64,000 nucleotides of DNA from Astyanax mexicanus. Its lineage: Eukaryota > Chordata > Actinopteri > Characiformes > Acestrorhamphidae. The notes under the pieces are model-generated. The model searched no databases. It had not been told where the DNA came from and was given only the letters and a program-made list of their open reading frames with translations. The position numbers and the translations under genes were made by a program. Positions 10,843 through 21,110 of the stretch are shown here, one piece after another; position 1 is the stretch's first letter, and each line of letters opens with the position of its first letter. The stretch covers positions 24,316,001-24,380,000 of the forward strand of contig NC_064426.1 of the NCBI RefSeq assembly GCF_023375975.1. Direction: 5' to 3'.

Positions 10843-11093
10843 GCACACACACACACACACACACATAAAAATAACCCTAAAGAAAGGATAATGGTGACTG
10901 CAGAGCATGCTGAGAGTGAAGCAGACAAAATTAAGTGGCGGAGCCTTTTAGACAAACTTGAATTTTATAACACTGCAAATTATAACACGTTGTTATTATT
11001 TTACAGTTTACACTGTAATGTTAATACTGTGGATTTTACTGTGTATACATTTTTGTCCCTTCTGAGTGAATAAACACCAACTGTACTTTATGT

Positions 11094-11508
11094 AATTTAT
11101 TTTTGCTTTTAATTTTAGTAACCTTTACTTAATTTCTGAATACAATATTACCTAATTACAATTACTTAATTTATACAATATTACTTAAATAATTTATGAT
11201 ACATAATATATTATAACATATTATAAATCTCAAAGAGTTATTTTGTAAACAGACCAAGTCTCACTGTCTCAACACATGGATGGCATGTAATAAATTTTTT
11301 TTTAATAATATAGTATACTAAAAATAATGTATTGCATGCCATCCATGAGTTGAGACAGTGTAATATGTGTGTTTTAACTAAAATATTTAAATTCCAGGAA
11401 TTACAATTATTTGAGTAATATTGTATAAATTAAGTAATTGTAATTGGGTAATACTGTATGCAGAAGTTTACTAAAAGAAAGGATTGATTCAGCAAAAATA
11501 AATGAAGT
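11094..11508. mobile_element. Palindromic (foldback) element
   Basis: Two arms in inverted orientation. ACCTAATTACAATTACTTAA and following bases (about 11152-11190) pair with the segment around 11407-11452, and CACTGTCTCAACACATGGAT (11262-11281) pairs with the inverted copy at about 11340-11361. The outer arms (TTACTAAAA and GCAAAAATAAAT) also pair. The centre is AT-rich. It has no coding frame. Sequence to its right, up to a CAGTGT at about 11681, may belong to the same element. Confidence 0.7.
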
Positions 11509-11685
11509 AAATTTTACTAAAAGAAAGGATTGACTGAAGTTCAGTTCACTTATTTACTCTATGTAACATTTAAGTCTTGAAACCGAGTTGAAGTTACTTA
11601 AAATTATCTGAAATTAAATTTATTTAAAAAAAAAAGTTTCGGAACTTTTTTAAAGCAAATTTTACTTTTTTTTTTTTTTCAGTGT

Positions 11686-11964
11686 AATGCAAAGAAAGCA
11701 AATTCACATTCATAAAGTTCTAAGAGTTCAGAAATCAATATTTGGTGGAATATCCCTGGATTTTAATTACAGTTTTAATGCATCTTGGCATCATGTTCTC
11801 CTCCACCAGTCTTACACACTGCTTTTGGGTTACTTTATGCCGCGCCTGGTGCAAAGATTCAAGAAGTTCAGCTTGGTTTGATGGCTTGGTGGGTTTTTAA
11901 TTGGGTAAAATCAAAGAAAAACAATATCATTAAGTGGTCTCTTTTTTTTTGTCCAGAGCCGTAT
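11686..11964 (-). mobile_element. MITE family M, copy B (half element)
   Basis: Inverted relative to copy A. It covers the left half of the element, including the left terminal repeat (GTGGTCTCTT and CCAGAGCCGTA at the right edge), and breaks off in the middle at AATGCAAAG. Confidence 0.75.
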
Positions 11965-12107
11965 ATCTTACCTTCTTATAAAATGCAGGGTAAAATTAAG
12001 GTTATTTGGCATTCATGCTGGTCATTTATTGGTTCACGCTCAGTATTATTAAACTTGGCCCAGAATATTATAAGAATAATAAGAATAATAAACATATAGA
12101 CATTACA

Positions 12108-12235
12108 TATATAGAGAGGGCGAGGACAGTTATCCTCTTTTGGACTGCCAGACATAGGCAGTAGTGCCATCTCCAGGGGTTGAACTCATGACCTTCTTAT
12201 AATAAAGCGTATCCACTGTGCTTCTCGGGAATTCT
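12108..12235 (-). mobile_element. tRNA-derived SINE remnant
   Basis: On the minus strand an A-box-like AAGCACAGTGGATACGC (about 12209-12225) is followed about 40 bases later by a B-box-like GAGTTCAACCCC. That is the internal RNA polymerase III promoter layout of tRNA-derived SINEs. A body of about 60 bp follows. No tail or target duplication was identified. Confidence 0.55.
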
Positions 12236-14046
12236 ATTAGATGTCAATTAGATTTCTCCTTTAATCTATTCCATTAAAGGTCATAAGCTTGATTAACATG
12301 AGAAATCATCCTTCACTGTCGTTCTGCGTCTTGAAGGTCACTGAAGTTCAGCTTGTGACCCTTGTATGAGCTGTTTTACAGTGGTTTGAGTGCTTTTTCT
12401 CAGGCAAGTTGTTTCTTATTGAGATTTTTATCCATCTTGAGGACGGGATTGGAGATTTGTTTGAATAATCGCTGAAGTAAATGTCTTCCTTCACTTGATT
12501 CAACAAGAACGATCAATAACTGTATGTGATTTTAGCAGATTAAGATGGCTGATATTTAAAAAGCTGATATTTTCTCTTCAACATCATCTGCTTCATCTGT
12601 TTTTTGTATTTTTTTTGTCTTTGACATTTTCATTTTGCCCCGACATTCTGTTTCCCTACGTGAACATGAAGAACGAAGAATAGAAAATGCTAATTTGTCT
12701 TCCTACGTGTTCCTCTCGCCTTCTGTCAAATTTACGACGTGCCAGAACCTCGCGTCACCTTGAAATCGTCCCCTCCGAGTGATTAAACACCAGCTCTGCA
12801 TGCACTTTCCTCAACTCATCATGATAAGATCAAAGAGGCAGGTAGACTCCGGGTAGAGAGATTCTTCAAAATCAGCAGTTTTGAGGCCGAGGCTGCGCTT
12901 CAGAAATGAGGTCAGCATGAGAAAGGATTTCAAAGTACATTGATAGATTGTAGGGCAAATGATTGTAACTCAATCCCAGCTTAGCCCTTGCTATCTAAGA
13001 CTTGCATCTCCTAGACGTGGGCTTGGCAAAAACGGGCTCTGTATTGTGTTTTGATTGTGCTATCACTTTATCTGCCACTTTTCCATTCAGGCATGACAGA
13101 ACGTCCTTAGCGAGCACTCACGCATCTCAGCCAGCCAATTTGCGCCGCCAAGAAAGGTCAAAAGTCAAACGCTGGCTGTACTTTTTTTTCCGTGTGACCT
13201 TTCTCGACGGGCTCCTTTTATTGCCGTCCTTTCTCACTCGACTTGCCATTTAGCCAGTCAGCTGTGCTGGATGTTTCCACATCCACACCTCCGTCCTTCC
13301 TGCGCTTTCGCCCTCTGCCCGTTCTGCGGTGGCTCGAGACCGATCTTTTAATGGCCCCACAAATCTGCCCCATTAGTGGAAGGGATTTACATGGCCCATA
13401 AGGAGCCGTAAGTATGCGAGTTATGTAACGCTTTATGCTTTATGCTACAACCCCTCTCCTCCCATGAGCTGATGTAACTATGAGCACGACTCCTTTCCGC
13501 GCTGAAGCGTCTAATTAGCGGCCGGACGCACGGATCGCCATGATCGCATGATGTGTGACAGCGAAGCCTTGAGATCTGCATGCGTACTGTTTCTCACATT
13601 AGATGGATCTGTGGATCTATTTAAAGAACTAGCTGCTATCTGTTGTTCACACATGTGTATCACACTTCAACTCGTCGCGAAGAAAAAAAGTGTTCTGGTG
13701 AGTTAGAGATCTCGAATCTCGGCCTTTGTGCTTGTTCTTTTTAGTTTCCATCAGGCAGCATGTCATTTTCTCAGATGAAAAAAGTGCGGTAGCCATGGCT
13801 ACCACTGGAAAGCTAATGGCCCTAGGTGTGTGGCCGCCGATTGTATAATTCATGACCATTGTCCAAGACAGCTGAACATATAGGTTTTATCTTGTCACTT
13901 CAAGCTGCAATTTTACTTGATTGTAAGGAGTCCATGATGGGCGCACATGGGTGAAACATGGGCTAGTTGGGTTTCAGGTGGGGTATAAGTGTGTTTTAAC
14001 TAAGCAAATGATCTGGGGTTGCTGCAGGTGGTCAGGTCTTTGGTCG
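12236..14046. other. Single-copy block, more GC-rich than its surroundings
   Basis: About 1.8 kb without microsatellites or repeats paired elsewhere in the window. The 12700-13640 part has more CpG than the flanks (for example GGCTCGAGACCG near 13331 and GCGGCCGGACGC near 13518). I found no exon with credible splice sites. It is the best stretch in the first third for conserved non-coding sequence, which is only a possibility. Confidence 0.35.
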
Positions 14047-14290
14047 AATAATAACCCTGGTTTCTAACCACAGTTTTTATGCATTTTGGCGTCATGTTCT
14101 CCTCTTACACACTGTCTTACACACTGATTTTGGATAACTTTATGCCACACCTGCTTCAAGTTCAGCTTGGTTTGATGGCTTGTGATCATCCATCTTCCTC
14201 TTGATTATATTCCATAGGCTTTCAATTTTGTAAAATCAAAGAAACTCAACTTTTTAAAGTGGTCTCTTATTGTTTTTTCCAGAGCTGTAT
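14047..14290 (-). mobile_element. MITE family M, copy C (half element)
   Basis: Inverted copy with AGCTTGGTTTGATGGCTTGT and GATTATATTCCATAGG, ending in the left terminal repeat (GTGGTCTCTT, CCAGAGCTGTA). It is truncated at nearly the same internal region as copy B. A 14-bp duplication of CTTACACACTG lies inside. Confidence 0.75.
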
Positions 14291-14453
14291 TTTTTTTTAC
14301 TGAAACTGTGTGAAGTTGGCTTCCCAAATGGCCCCATTCATTACAACCCACCTTAATCTCAGATGGCCCCCTTTGGGCACCATGAGTTGAATACAATCCA
14401 GATGGGCCAATGTTTCCTGATCATCCCCTTCTGATCCCAGTACTGGTCTTGGG

Positions 14454-14535
14454 GTCAGTCAGTGATGGGGCCAATCACTGACTGACATCACCTCATATAT
14501 GGGGCCAGTATAAAACACTTACTGGCCCCATATAT
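14454..14535. repeat. Two adjacent perfect hairpins
   Basis: Hairpin 1: 13-bp arms GTCAGTCAGTGAT (14454-14466) and its complement (14474-14486) around the loop GGGGCCA. Hairpin 2: 15-bp arms ATATATGGGGCCAGT (14495-14509) and its complement (14521-14535) around an 11-base loop. GGGGCCA occurs in both, so the two may derive from one another. Confidence 0.85.
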
Positions 14536-14724
14536 ACACAAACTAGCAATGATCTGGGATCCTCGCATCCAAGCAACACTGACAATTCAGCAATATTTCC
14601 AGGAAATCCTGCATCCACACATGTTGCCACTGAATGCCAGATGCCATATGAAACCTGTTTGTAGAAGTACAACTCACTGCCAACATAGCAATGAACGTCT
14701 GACTGTTGAGGTCTGCCTAGGTTG

Positions 14725-15385
14725 TTTTTAGTTAGTCGTGCACCTGTGTTTTTCCATTGCCAAGATAGCAATACACTCAAAATCTACCTGAACACACCTC
14801 ACATCCAGACCACCACACCCATCAATGTAGATACAGTATACAGATCTGGAAAAAAATAAGAGACCACTTAGAGAGTGATGAGATTCTTTGATTTTTCCAT
14901 AAAGTGTCAAAAAGGTATCCAAAAGCAGTGTGTAAGGCTGGCGGAGGAGAACATGATGCCAAGATGCATTAAAACTGTGATTAAAAAACAAGGTTATTCC
15001 AACAAATCTAGATTTCTGAACTCTAGATTTTTAAAGCTTTATGAATATGAACTTGTTTTCTTTGCATTATTTGAAGTCTGAAAGCTCTGCATCTTTTTTG
15101 TGATTTCAGCCATTTCTCATTTACTGCAAATAAATGCTCTAAATGAATTTGGGAGAAATGTTGTCTGTAGTTTATAGAATAAAACAACAATGTTCATTTT
15201 ACTCAAACGTAAACCTATAAATAGCTAAATCAGAGAAAGTGATTCAGAAACTGAAGCGGTCTCTTTATTTTTCCCAGAGCTGTATATTTACAAGCACCGT
15301 TGCTATTTAATCTATGCAGGTTGAAAGCGTGAAAAAAATGGAAATGGTGTGTAAGATAGCAATGAGCATCACAACGTGCCTTGCG
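14725..15385 (-). mobile_element. GGGCCCTAT-family DNA element, split by MITE copy D
   Basis: The parts at 14725-14839 (GTCGTGCACCTGTG, ACCTGAACACACCTCA, CCAGACCACCACACCCATCA) and 15284-15385 (AGCACCGTTGCTATTTAA, GTGTAAGATAGCAATGAGCA) line up with the uninterrupted copy at 60973-61245 read in reverse. The family recurs at 56620, 58776/59877 and 60973. No transposase is present and the superfamily is not certain. Confidence 0.65.
14840..15283 (+). mobile_element. MITE family M, copy D (both ends present)
   Basis: The only copy with both ends clear: ACAGATCTGG and GAGACCACTT at the left, AGCGGTCTCTT and CCAGAGCTGTA at the right, flanked by TA. It is internally deleted, lacking the segment with CCTCTGGAATATAATC. 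It is inserted inside the GGGCCCTAT-family element. Confidence 0.8.
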
Positions 15386-15824
15386 AAGAATATATGATTG
15401 ATTTAAAATTAAAATAGATTTTTTATTCATTGAAAAATCTTACGCAAAAAACCCTGTTTAAACAAACATTTAATCCTCAGAGTTTTTATTTCATTTTATT
15501 TTGTTTTCGCACCTGGATACTAATGACACCACTTTTGTAAAATCAATTGTCCATTAGTCTTCTCTGTTCTTGCTTTAGGCAGGAATTGTTTCAGCACTTC
15601 TTTTTTTTCCTGTTGCTTTTAAATTAAAACATTTTCTGGCATGTTTAAAATGTGAAGGCGCAAAAAGTGCATCGGATAATTGCTTTGTGCTGTTTAAAGG
15701 CCTGTTATTATAACCGTGACTTCCAGCCACTGCCAATATAGTGCAGCAGTTCAGCCTTAAAAAATAAAAATGCTAAACAGGATTGCTGCTTAGATGCAGG
15801 GAGGATTGCTGCTCAACGCAGATG
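15386..15824. other. No feature recognised
   Basis: AT-rich sequence; nothing supported. Confidence 0.4.
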
Positions 15825-16025
15825 TTATGGTTGAATCAACTGTTGTTTTTAAAAGTGAATCAACGTTGATATAGCAACGTTGTTTCAACGTCATATGTTC
15901 AACCGTTAATAAACCATAGCTCACTAAAATTAGAACCATTGAACATTAAATGTTGATTCAACGTTGTTTCAACAACAACAGACACAAGTCATATTTCAAC
16001 CACATTTCAATGTTGTCCATTGTAT
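15825..16025. repeat. CAACGTTG-rich dispersed-repeat-like segment
   Basis: Several copies of TTGATTCAAC, CAACGTTG and GTTTCAACGTCA in both orientations. I recall similar sequence from fish repeats but cannot name the family. Confidence 0.4.
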
Positions 16026-16139
16026 TGGAAGCCTGTGTTTAACATTTTTGGAACACTTTATACTTGATATTGACCTTTTTTAATGCCACAAACAATTTAA
16101 ACACAGTAAAGAGTGCTGCCCTGCTCTAACGGCAGAGCT

Positions 16140-16395
16140 GCCGCTTTTTTTTTCTCTCTTTTTTTTGAATGAAGTGGGCGTGGCTAATCTACTTCTTCAT
16201 TGGCTTGGAAACATATTTATTGGGCGGTTCATGCTCAATTATGATGGACAAAAGTAGTTTCTATTGGTTCGTTCATCAAGCAAATTTTGGCACAGTGTAA
16301 GGGAGAGTTTGTCTGTTCAAATTATGTAGTAAACAAAAAATTCCACAAAAATGGAGATAAGTGTTTTACATAGAAGAGCTACGATATAGATTATA
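16140..16395 (-). repeat. Dispersed repeat shared with 25966-26160
   Basis: TTTCTATTGGTTCGTTCATC, a CACAGTGTAAGGGA block, AATTATGTAG and AAAAATGGAGATAAGTGTTT match, in reverse, the segment 25966-26160 inside the inverted-repeat element at 25607-26158. This looks like a second, decayed copy without its own clear ends. Confidence 0.65.
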
Positions 16396-16680
16396 TACTG
16401 TTAACAGTCTGGCCTCAGTGTTGAAGGCTGTATGCTGGCTGAGTCCAGCTGGTAACATTTGAATTAATTGTAATTGTATATGACTGACCATAAGACAGGT
16501 ATGACAGGAAATAGACTAAATCCATTCTAAGTCCTCAGTTGCTTTGTTAAATTAACCAAAATATAGTGTTGCACCTACTAGATGATTAAATTAATGTACA
16601 CCTGTTTTATTGGCACAACTTATCTTTTTTTTTAGTTGATCCTAAAGGACAGTCAGCCTTATACTTAGCCTATAACTTAT

Positions 16681-16693
16681 ACAATGCACATTT
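16681..16693. repeat. Target-site duplication of the LINE-1, left copy
   Basis: ACAATGCACATTT, identical to 21111-21123. The last bases merge with the tail of T's. Confidence 0.85.
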
Positions 16694-16765
16694 TTTTTGT
16701 GATCAATTATTTATTTATTTTCATTTTTATCCACATTACCAGCAACAATGTACATTACAATATTG

Positions 16766-16880
16766 AAGAAAAAAAAAAAAAAAAAAAAAGGGGGTGATTG
16801 TGTATGCCACCCTCAAACTCCCTCCCCCCTCCCCAAGGCACCCCACCCCAAGGCACCCCACCCCAAGGCACCCCACCCCA
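16766..16880. repeat. Poly-A run and CCCCAAGGCA repeats in the L1 3' region
   Basis: A run of about 22 A's (16768-16789), then three near-perfect copies of the decamer CCCCAAGGCA-CCCCACC (about 16831-16880). On the element's own strand the A run is poly-T, so it is not the L1 tail. Confidence 0.8.
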
Positions 16881-16933
16881 ATGGCCAGTTAATCAAAAAC
16901 AATGTCATAGTATTCAGAAATAGAACTAAAAGT

Positions 16934-17444
16934 TCAGAGCAATGCCATAAACATCTCAGCAGCATTTTCCCAAGCCAGTAGGGTCTTTTCCTCAGCGCCA
17001 TGAATGCGGGCGGTAGAAAGTTCCAGGTTGATAAAGTCAATACTGAAAAGAATCCATTTTCTCCAACTCAGGGAATGAGGGGGTTGTATGTTTATATGGG
17101 GTTTATATGTAGCTTGGAGTAAAGTAGTGTAGATGGCTGAAACCAAGCCTCTCGTTTCCATATTGCCACAGAAAAATCTATGTAGAGGGTGAAGAGATAA
17201 TTGTGAATTCCAGGGAACCCCGTAAGTTTTCATGGCAGAGCGCAAACGTAAATAAAGAAAAAAGGAATAACCAGGTAAATTGTAGAACGATTGTAAGTCC
17301 TGGAATGTCCGGAGACCAGCATCATCAATAATGTCACCTAGAGTATTAATACCTTTCTGTTGCCACGTAGGAAAAGAAAAAGGTTTACTGGCAGTAAGAA
17401 GTTTGTAGTTATGAAAAATAGGGGAGTTTTTGTGCCATTTGGTG
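16934..17444 (-). pseudogene. LINE-1 ORF2, C-terminal fragment
   Basis: Reads as the C-terminal region of L1 ORF2, with WHKNSPIFHN near its start, then LRTFQDLQSFYNLPGYSFFLY, and a final region around SWRKWILFSID. It is cut off from the polymerase part by the solo LTR: the residues upstream continue at 18016. Downstream of the stop is the 3' untranslated region. It is one piece of a broken gene. Confidence 0.7.
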
Positions 17445-17449
17445 GTAAG

Positions 17450-18010
17450 TGTCATGTCTGGTGCTGAAAGCACGTCTGTGTCTCCCACATCCAGCTCTAT
17501 CTGCGATTCTCACAGTAACAACTACAATACCCAGAACGCACCACTCCATGACACAACACACATTCCCGATCACATGACACGTCACATGACGCCACCAGGA
17601 AGTCCCGAGTACTGATTACTCAGTGTATTTAAGGACCATGCTCACGCTCACACCTCGCCGAGTATCTGTTTGGTAAATCCTACAATACAAAGCGTTTCTC
17701 TTGCCCTTGCTATTTTCCGTGTATGATCTTGTTTTTGTTTTCTACCGACTTTGATTTTTGCCTGCTCCCTTGTGTTGGATTACCGTGTATGACCTGGACT
17801 GTTTATTGTACTCTGGATTTTTGCCTACCCTGTGATACTGCCTACCCGTGTATGAACTCTGGACTGTCCTCCGGTTATGGTATGGTTTCTCTACACTGTG
17901 CATTTTTGGTACTGACCCTGTTTCTGTTGACTACCCCTGTCTACTCTATAACTTTAATAAAAGTTATTTTATTGTATCTGCATCAGTCTCATTCCTGTCT
18001 GGCCCTGACA
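17450..18010 (+). mobile_element. Solo LTR of an LTR retroelement
   Basis: 561 bp starting TGTCATGTCTGG and ending GGCCCTGACA, so TG...CA ends with short inverted termini (TGTCA / TGACA). The flanks are the identical 5-bp duplication GTAAG (17445-17449 and 18011-18015). Inside are a TATA-like TATTTAA (17626-17632) and a polyadenylation signal AATAAA (17956-17961), in the order expected for U3-R-U5 on the plus strand. No internal region is left, which points to recombination between two LTRs. It is probably Gypsy/ERV-type; I cannot tell which. ACTACAATACCCAGAA near 17520 is shared in form with a possible LTR at 49200-49620. Confidence 0.85.
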
Positions 18011-18015
18011 GTAAG

Positions 18016-18990
18016 TTTTGTTATTTTTCCTACGTCCCTCCACACCAAAAGTAAATTGCTGATGATTGGTCCATATCTCATTTTACATTGCTTAAGTGAA
18101 ATATTGGAATAAATGAAATCTTGTAGTCTATGGGGAGCGATTATACATTCTTCTACAGGGCGCCATGAAGTCTTTGCGTCGGGGTTAAGCCAAACACTTA
18201 AAGCTCGAAGGACAAAAGAGTAGTAGTATAACTTAAAATTCGGAAGTGAAAGGCCACCATCAGTTTTGCAACGTTGTAGATTTGAATATTTATATCTAGG
18301 ACGTTTACCTTTCCACAAATAAAATGAAACAATAGAGTTAAGTTTTTTCCAGAAATTAGTTGGAGGGGATAGAGGGATCATGGAGGTAATGAAATTAAAT
18401 TAAATTTACAGAAATGCGTGTTTGTAATGAGTCAGTCATCTTAATCCATTTTTTTAAATCATTGCTAATTTGTCCCAATATATAGTTGAAATTAGATTTT
18501 ATAGTCTTGTTGAGAGATGCGTAAATTTCTATGCCAAGGTATTTAAAGTGTTCCACTACAGGGATTGGTGATGAAAGATTAAGGTTCCTCATTGGTTCAT
18601 TCAGAGGGAGTAAAGCAGACTTGGTCTTATTTACTTTGTAGCCGGAATGACTGCCATATGTATCCAGGATAGTTAATAAGTGAGGGAGAGTTTGAGGGAC
18701 ATCGTTAACAAAAAGCAGAATATCATCTGCATACAGGGAAATGTGATGCTGTGTATTAAGAATTCTAATAGGAGAGTAAGCACTAGAGAGGCGTATTGCT
18801 TGTGTAGGCGTATTGATTGCTGTACAGTGTCAGGTGTATGATCTAACACATGAAGTAATCGTCGTACGTTATCCGAAGAGAAACGAGATTTAATGAAACC
18901 AGTCTGGTCGCAGTGTATTAATTTAGATATATAGGTTTCCAGTCGAAAAGCCAATAGTGAATGGTGGTGCTCCATTTTAGGATCCATCCA
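18016..18990 (-). pseudogene. LINE-1 ORF2, polymerase fragments
   Basis: Three overlapping frames show L1 polymerase parts: LETYISKLIHCDQTGFIKSR (18860-18930), then the catalytic YADD box coded at 18722-18733 in another frame, EHFKYLGIEI (18520-18560) and WKGKRPRYKYSNLQR followed by GGLSLPNFKLYYYS (18230-18330). At least two frameshifts are present. The stretch that should carry the first catalytic aspartate (motif A) and the QGCPLSP-like motif is missing between about 18830 and 18800. It cannot be a working polymerase. Confidence 0.75.
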
Positions 18991-19021
18991 GAGCCATCCT
19001 AATGAAATAAGAGAAGCTGTT

Positions 19022-19440
19022 TGTCCAAGTTCTCTGATGAAATGCTGAAGTCTTGTTGAGTAAAGCTGAGTAAATTGAGTGCCACTACCAAATACTGTAT
19101 TGTGTTCTAAGCTAGGTTTTTACAGTGTATTCATTTTATTCTTGTTATTTTGAGTACAATTTAATCAGCTCTGATAAAAGTCTATAAATACCTTGCACTG
19201 CAGTTGCAGTAAGTCAAAGATAAGTGGTGCAGTGTTGTTGTGCATTGAGACTAATATTTCTGCTCAGCAAGTGCTGATTGTCTTTATTTTGCTTTTATTT
19301 CATATTTGAGGCTCATTGTCTGTAAGAAGCCAGTGATTTATTTTTGTTTGTTTATTTCCTATTGTTTTATAATTCATATACATTTTATATTCAATATTTC
19401 ATCAAATCCCTAGAGTGGGATCTACCAGAATAAAATACCC
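19022..19440. other. Non-L1 filler inside the L1 ORF2
   Basis: AT-rich sequence that I could not read as L1 in any frame, lying between the endonuclease start and the polymerase. No terminal repeats or target duplication were found, so it may be an old insertion plus deletion or a repair patch. Confidence 0.45.
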
Positions 19441-19640
19441 GAAAAAGTATTTTGTCATTTGGTGTGCGTCCTTTCCACGGTGACATCAGTATGTAACAGA
19501 TGTGACTCTTGTAGAAGAGCGATATCTATTCTCTTCCCGCAAAATATCTAGACAACATACTCTATTTGAAGGCGAGTTCAAACCTCGGACATTCCAGGAC
19601 AATACTGTTACTACAGACATAAATTGTTATAAACACTAGG
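19440..19640 (-). pseudogene. LINE-1 ORF2 endonuclease N-terminus
   Basis: On the minus strand WNVRGLNSPSNR (codons around 19570-19600) matches the start of the L1 apurinic-type endonuclease. A frameshift leads to a frame reading DIALLQESHL, the box that carries a metal-binding glutamate. The rest of the domain is lost. Confidence 0.7.
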
Positions 19641-20131
19641 GTAAACAAAATGAAACAAACTGGAAAGGATTAAAAATATAACTGTGAGGCTTGGGATATT
19701 ACTAACAAATAAATGAGATACTGTCTTAAATACCAAAAAGAACTGGCCGAAGAACAAATAACCCTGGGTGCCATATACTGTAACCATAGATCCCTTATTA
19801 GAACATTTTTAAACAAACCCCTCTGGAACGAGGAGGATCTTAGGGAAGACCTTTCCTCCTCGGTTCCAGACCCAACATATAACTGAGCCGTGACGCGTTA
19901 ACCGGCTTAAGCCCAGCAGCAAGTCGCACCGTACCCCGGTTATTACACAAATATCTACCTTACGTTAAACATCAAAATATACAATTATATAAGGATAAAA
20001 ATTTTTTTAAAAATAAATAAAGGTATCTCCCCAAGAGAAAGTGTTGTCAAAGAAATCTTAAATATGCAATCCCAAAAACAAAAGCGGTAGATATACAGAG
20101 GTAGCGAAAACACAATGACAAAACTTAGAAT

Positions 20132-20983
20132 TTACATAGGGCTGACGTCGTTCCTAAACAGAGACGGCAACCGCCCTTCTGCTTCTTGGGGCGAAGAGAA
20201 AGTATGCACAGTACCTGAAATGGTGACTTTTAACTGAGCAGGATAAAGCAAGAAGCTTTCAATACCCTCTGCTCGCAAAGACTTCTGAACTGGAAGAAAA
20301 GCCATTCTTCTCTTAGAAGTGAAGGAGCTATAATCAACGAAGAACCGAAGATTAGCACCCGAGTGGGAGATGCGACCGCTGGCCCTGCCTGCCTTCAGAA
20401 GACGCTGCCTATCCTGGTACCGCAGGAGCTTGAAGATGAAGACCCGCGGAGAGTTGCGTGTGTCTTTCTGACTTCTATATACACGGTGAGCTCTTTCCAC
20501 TTCCATCTCGGAGTTAGCCAGCGTGGGAAACCACTCTTTGATGGCCTTCTGAATGAAGCCAGTAGGGTCGCTGCCTTCTGTTCCCTCAGGGAGACCCACC
20601 AGGCGAACATTGTTGCGGCGAGAGCGGTCCTCTAGGTCAGCCAGCTTCTTCTCCACGGCCTCGAGAAGTGAAGTGTGTTCATTCAGTACACTCTTCTGCT
20701 CGCGCTGTTCACCTAACACAGAGTCCACCCTTGATATAAGCGCCAGCACCGGTTTCATCTGAGCTGAAAATTCGTCCCGGATCATAGAGAGCTGAGCCTT
20801 AAAGTTTGCTGCTAACACCTCAAACTGTGACTGGAATAAGTTGGCCTGTTTTTCCAGCGACTCAGCTAGCAGGTCCGCCATTTTAGCGAGTTCGGGTGAG
20901 TCACTTTGTTTCGTTTTTTTCTTGATTGGAGAGACGACTGGGGAGGAAATTGGTCTCGATTTTGCAGTAGACATCTCAGCCAT
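20132..20983 (-). CDS. LINE-1 ORF1 RNA-binding protein, open frame
   Basis: 283 residues with no stop. Basic, proline-containing N-terminus (1-30), long coiled coil (about 33-120, heptads through ESLEKQANLF and LEAVEKKLADLEDR), then an RRM-type region starting RRNNVRLVGLPEG (122-134), the conserved ERAHR (163-167) and a C-terminal domain to about 265. In the L1 family this protein forms trimers and coats the L1 RNA. The start codon is 126 bp from the L1 5' end, with a second in-frame Met at residue 4. An intact ORF1 beside a ruined ORF2 is unusual for an old copy. Whether it is expressed is unknown. Confidence 0.85.
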   Translation of the reverse strand: MAEMSTAKSRPISSPVVSPIKKKTKQSDSPELAKMADLLAESLEKQANLFQSQFEVLAANFKAQLSMIRDEFSAQMKPVLALISRVDSVLGEQREQKSVLNEHTSLLEAVEKKLADLEDRSRRNNVRLVGLPEGTEGSDPTGFIQKAIKEWFPTLANSEMEVERAHRVYRSQKDTRNSPRVFIFKLLRYQDRQRLLKAGRASGRISHSGANLRFFVDYSSFTSKRRMAFLPVQKSLRAEGIESFLLYPAQLKVTISGTVHTFSSPQEAEGRLPSLFRNDVSPM

Positions 20984-21110
20984 CCTGTCACCAGTAGAAA
21001 ATCCCAGGTAGAAATATTAAAAATGTCAAAAAAGGACAGAAAACGGGGAAAAGTGCGAGAGCTCTAGCTGCGTGCTGCCATCCCGGAAAATCGGTCACGT
21101 GATCCCCCCT
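20984..21110 (-). promoter_or_regulatory. LINE-1 5' region, probable internal promoter
   Basis: GC-rich and short. Reading on the element strand it starts GGGGGGATCACGTGACC, with an E-box CACGTG at 21096-21101 and GGGATGGCAGC (21074-21084), which resembles a YY1 site. L1 promoters are internal and often carry YY1 sites near the start; function here is inferred. Confidence 0.4.

Larger units (their letters stand above)
16694..21110 (-). mobile_element. LINE-1 clade retrotransposon, both ends present, internally damaged
   Basis: A minus-strand L1 bounded by 13-bp direct repeats. From its 5' end (right): a GC-rich 5' region starting with a run of G, ORF1 at 20132-20983, remains of ORF2 (endonuclease start near 19600, polymerase and C-terminal parts at 16934-18990), a 3' untranslated region and a short A tail (T's at 16691-16698). 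A solo LTR interrupts ORF2 at 17450-18010. About 400 bp at 19022-19440 do not read as L1 and replace most of the endonuclease and the start of the polymerase. L1s copy by target-primed reverse transcription in the nucleus. This copy is dead because of ORF2. Confidence 0.85.

Noticed and set aside
16120..16155. GC hairpin followed by T's, like a bacterial terminator
   Set aside because: The context is vertebrate DNA and no gene lies upstream; chance structure.
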